Assembly (NCBI GenBank): GCA_035641235.1
Contig: DASQUP010000274.1
Span: 1-6,004, forward strand
Reading direction: 5' to 3'
DNA: 6,004 bases
Source of the DNA: DASQUP01 sp035641235
GTDB taxonomy: Bacteria; Actinomycetota; CADDZG01; WHSQ01
Positions 4,821-6,004 of this stretch are shown one piece after another (positions within the stretch are counted from its first letter, which is position 1; each line of letters starts with the position of its first letter). Under the pieces are notes generated by a model. The model was not told the origin of the DNA. It saw only the letters and a program-made list of their open reading frames with translations, and made no database searches. The position numbers were made by a program, and so were the translations under genes.

Positions 4821-5684
4821 ATGACGAGTAACGGAACCCTGGTCGTCGGCGCAGTCTCATACGACCCGAAGGTGGTGGACATCTGGGAGGGCTTCAAAGC
4901 CTGGTTCGGGAACCACGATCTGTCGCTCGACTACATCCTCTATTCAAACTACGAGCGGCTGGTCGAGTCGTTGATCGATGGCCAGGTTGACGTGGCGTGG
5001 AACTCGCCGCTGGCGTGGGTTCGCGCCCGGCGGCTCGCAGCCGCAGCGGGACTTTCGGTTCGGGCAATCGCCATGCGCGACACGGACTGCGATCTGCGTT
5101 CGGTGATCGTCGCCCTGCCCGATGGTGAGATCGATCATCCGTCCGATCTGAAAGGCCGGACGGTTGCGGTCGGTGCGCCGGACTCGCCACAGGCAACGCT
5201 TCTGCCCCTCGCTGCGCTCGGTGCATCCGGCCTGCATCCAAACGATGACTTCACGGTTCGGGTCTTCGACGTCCTCGGAGGCAAACACGGAGACCATGTC
5301 GGAGGAGAGCGCGACGCAGCACGTGCTCTCGTAGCCGGAGAGGTTGACGCAACTTGTCTTCTCATGGCGAATAAAAAGCTCTTCGAGTCTGAGGGGTTGT
5401 TCGAACCCGCCGGCGTCAGCGTGATCGCAAGCACAGAGCCGTTCGACCACTGCAACTTCACAGTCACATCGGCGGCACCGGCCGGCCTCGTTGAAGAGTT
5501 CCAGCGGTTGTTGCTCGGAATGTCCTACGACGATCCGGAGACCAGGCCGCTGTTCGACCTCGAGGGACTCCGCCGATGGGTACCTGCGCGCACGAGTGGC
5601 TATGAACAGCTCGAACGAGCAGTGGACGAGCTGGGCTTCTACGACGACTCGGGGCGGATCGCCGCCGCCGGGTACAGCTACTAG
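4821..5684 (+). CDS. PhnD-like substrate-binding-fold protein without a signal peptide
   Basis: A 287-aa protein of the periplasmic-binding type II fold, closest by motif to the phosphonate/phosphite-binding PhnD group. Visible signatures are an N-terminal strand TLVVGAVSYDP (6-16), NYERLVESLIDGQVDVAWNSP (43-63; the classic DVAxxSP turn), DLKGRTVAVGAPDS (109-122), the His/Gly-rich GGKHGDHVGGERDA (154-167), and GEVDATCLL, where the second lobe reads out ligand. The ATG at 4821 has GAGGTGA just upstream and follows the flavoprotein stop by 8 bp. The mature fold begins at residue 6, so there is no room for a Sec, Tat or lipoprotein signal. No permease or ATPase gene adjoins it. It is therefore probably cytosolic, either a ligand carrier or sensor, or an enzyme built on this fold, as known for MqnA/MqnD and THI5. 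The ligand is unknown. Confidence 0.87.
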   Translation: MTSNGTLVVGAVSYDPKVVDIWEGFKAWFGNHDLSLDYILYSNYERLVESLIDGQVDVAWNSPLAWVRARRLAAAAGLSVRAIAMRDTDCDLRSVIVALPDGEIDHPSDLKGRTVAVGAPDSPQATLLPLAALGASGLHPNDDFTVRVFDVLGGKHGDHVGGERDAARALVAGEVDATCLLMANKKLFESEGLFEPAGVSVIASTEPFDHCNFTVTSAAPAGLVEEFQRLLLGMSYDDPETRPLFDLEGLRRWVPARTSGYEQLERAVDELGFYDDSGRIAAAGYSY

Positions 5685-5696
5685 CCGGAACGGAAT

Positions 5697-6004
5697 TCAG
5701 TCGAGCCGCAAGACTCGGATTTCTTCCTCGTTCGAGTAGACGATTCGACCGTCGGTGAGAGCGGCGACACCCAGCGCGCAGTCGTCCGCGATCGGCCCTC
5801 CATCCGGCGACGCGGTCATATCCGCCTCGATGACGAATGGCTGCAGGGTTCGGGAGACGAATCCACACATCAGCAGGCGGTTCCGCTCACAGCGACAAGC
5901 CCGGATGGCGCCGACTCGCCCTCGAGCTCCGTGATCGTTGGATCTCTTTGATCGCCGCGGGCGATGCGTTCCGGGCGGCGGCCGGGAGAGTTGTCTGCCA
6001 CCCA
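5697..6004 (-). pseudogene. 3' end of a possible beta-propeller gene, apparent one-base frameshift
   Basis: Coding sense on the minus strand runs in from the window edge and ends at the TGA at 5697-5699, 12 bp past the convergent stop of the PhnD-like gene. From 6004 one frame reads WVADNSPGRRPERIARGD and continues to PSGLVAVSG, then hits TGA at 5870-5872. A second frame reads RNRLLMCGFVSRTLQPF, then ALGVAALTDGRIVYSNEEE and VLRLD before its stop. Inserting one base near 5882-5884 joins them smoothly as ...VAVSG-NRLLMCGF.... The gene is thus either frameshifted by a 1-nt deletion or carries a sequencing error. Short strand-turn repeats such as LTDGRIVYSNEEEIRVLRL suggest a beta-propeller (SMP-30 or PQQ sugar-dehydrogenase type), but the family call is weak. 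The N-terminal part lies outside the window. Confidence 0.6.

Noticed and set aside
4438..4860. Minus-strand open frames antisense to the flavoprotein gene
   Set aside because: Composition is shadow-like, with no domain motifs and no ribosome binding site. The plus-strand frame has clear family motifs throughout.
5870..5895. Programmed -1 frameshift in the right-edge gene
   Set aside because: No X_XXY_YYZ slippery heptamer or following structure is visible near the frame change. A deletion or sequencing error explains it more simply.
1..6004. CRISPR array, insertion sequence or prophage attachment site next to the tRNA
   Set aside because: No regular repeats, transposase motifs, integrase gene or duplicated tRNA 3' end are seen in the window.

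Overview
The window comes from a bacterium with a high-GC chromosome (roughly 60-65% by eye). Genes are tightly packed, use ATG and GTG starts, have strong AGGAGG-type ribosome binding sites, and show 4-bp ATGA/GTGA stop-start overlaps. Codon use and the gene families (a TQO/DoxD-type membrane protein, a small Cys-containing receiver-like protein, an acyl-CoA dehydrogenase paralogue) suggest Actinomycetota, perhaps a deep-branching class. That placement is inference. There is no sign of a phage, insertion sequence, CRISPR array or rRNA.

Layout. At the left edge is a complete tRNA-Val(GAC) on the minus strand (5-79) with an encoded CCA end. Next is a minus-strand four-helix membrane protein (168-542). 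A 209-bp divergent spacer separates it from a plus-strand 128-aa Cys/His protein of unknown function (752-1138); the spacer contains a possible 32-codon zinc-ribbon mini-ORF. The four-gene minus-strand operon 3480->1139 follows: a CxxC AhpD/carboxymuconolactone decarboxylase-like protein, a short radical SAM enzyme, a DoxX/TQO-like membrane protein and a second four-helix membrane protein. The first and second genes overlap by 4 bp, and so do the third and fourth. Across a 189-bp divergent promoter region, two plus-strand genes read the other way, 8 bp apart: an acyl-CoA dehydrogenase-fold protein whose catalytic glutamate is replaced (3670-4812), and a PhnD-like periplasmic-binding-fold protein with no signal peptide (4821-5684). 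The right edge holds the 3' end of a minus-strand gene, possibly a beta-propeller protein, that appears to carry a one-base frameshift.

How the parts may work together. The divergent block 1139-5684 is the interesting part. It puts a radical SAM enzyme, a thiol redox-type AhpD protein, a flavoprotein that probably does not do classical acyl-CoA dehydrogenation, and an apparently cytosolic small-ligand-binding protein around one shared regulatory region. A redox pathway acting on a small, possibly anionic, metabolite would fit, but the substrate cannot be read from the sequence. Everything beyond family assignment is inference.
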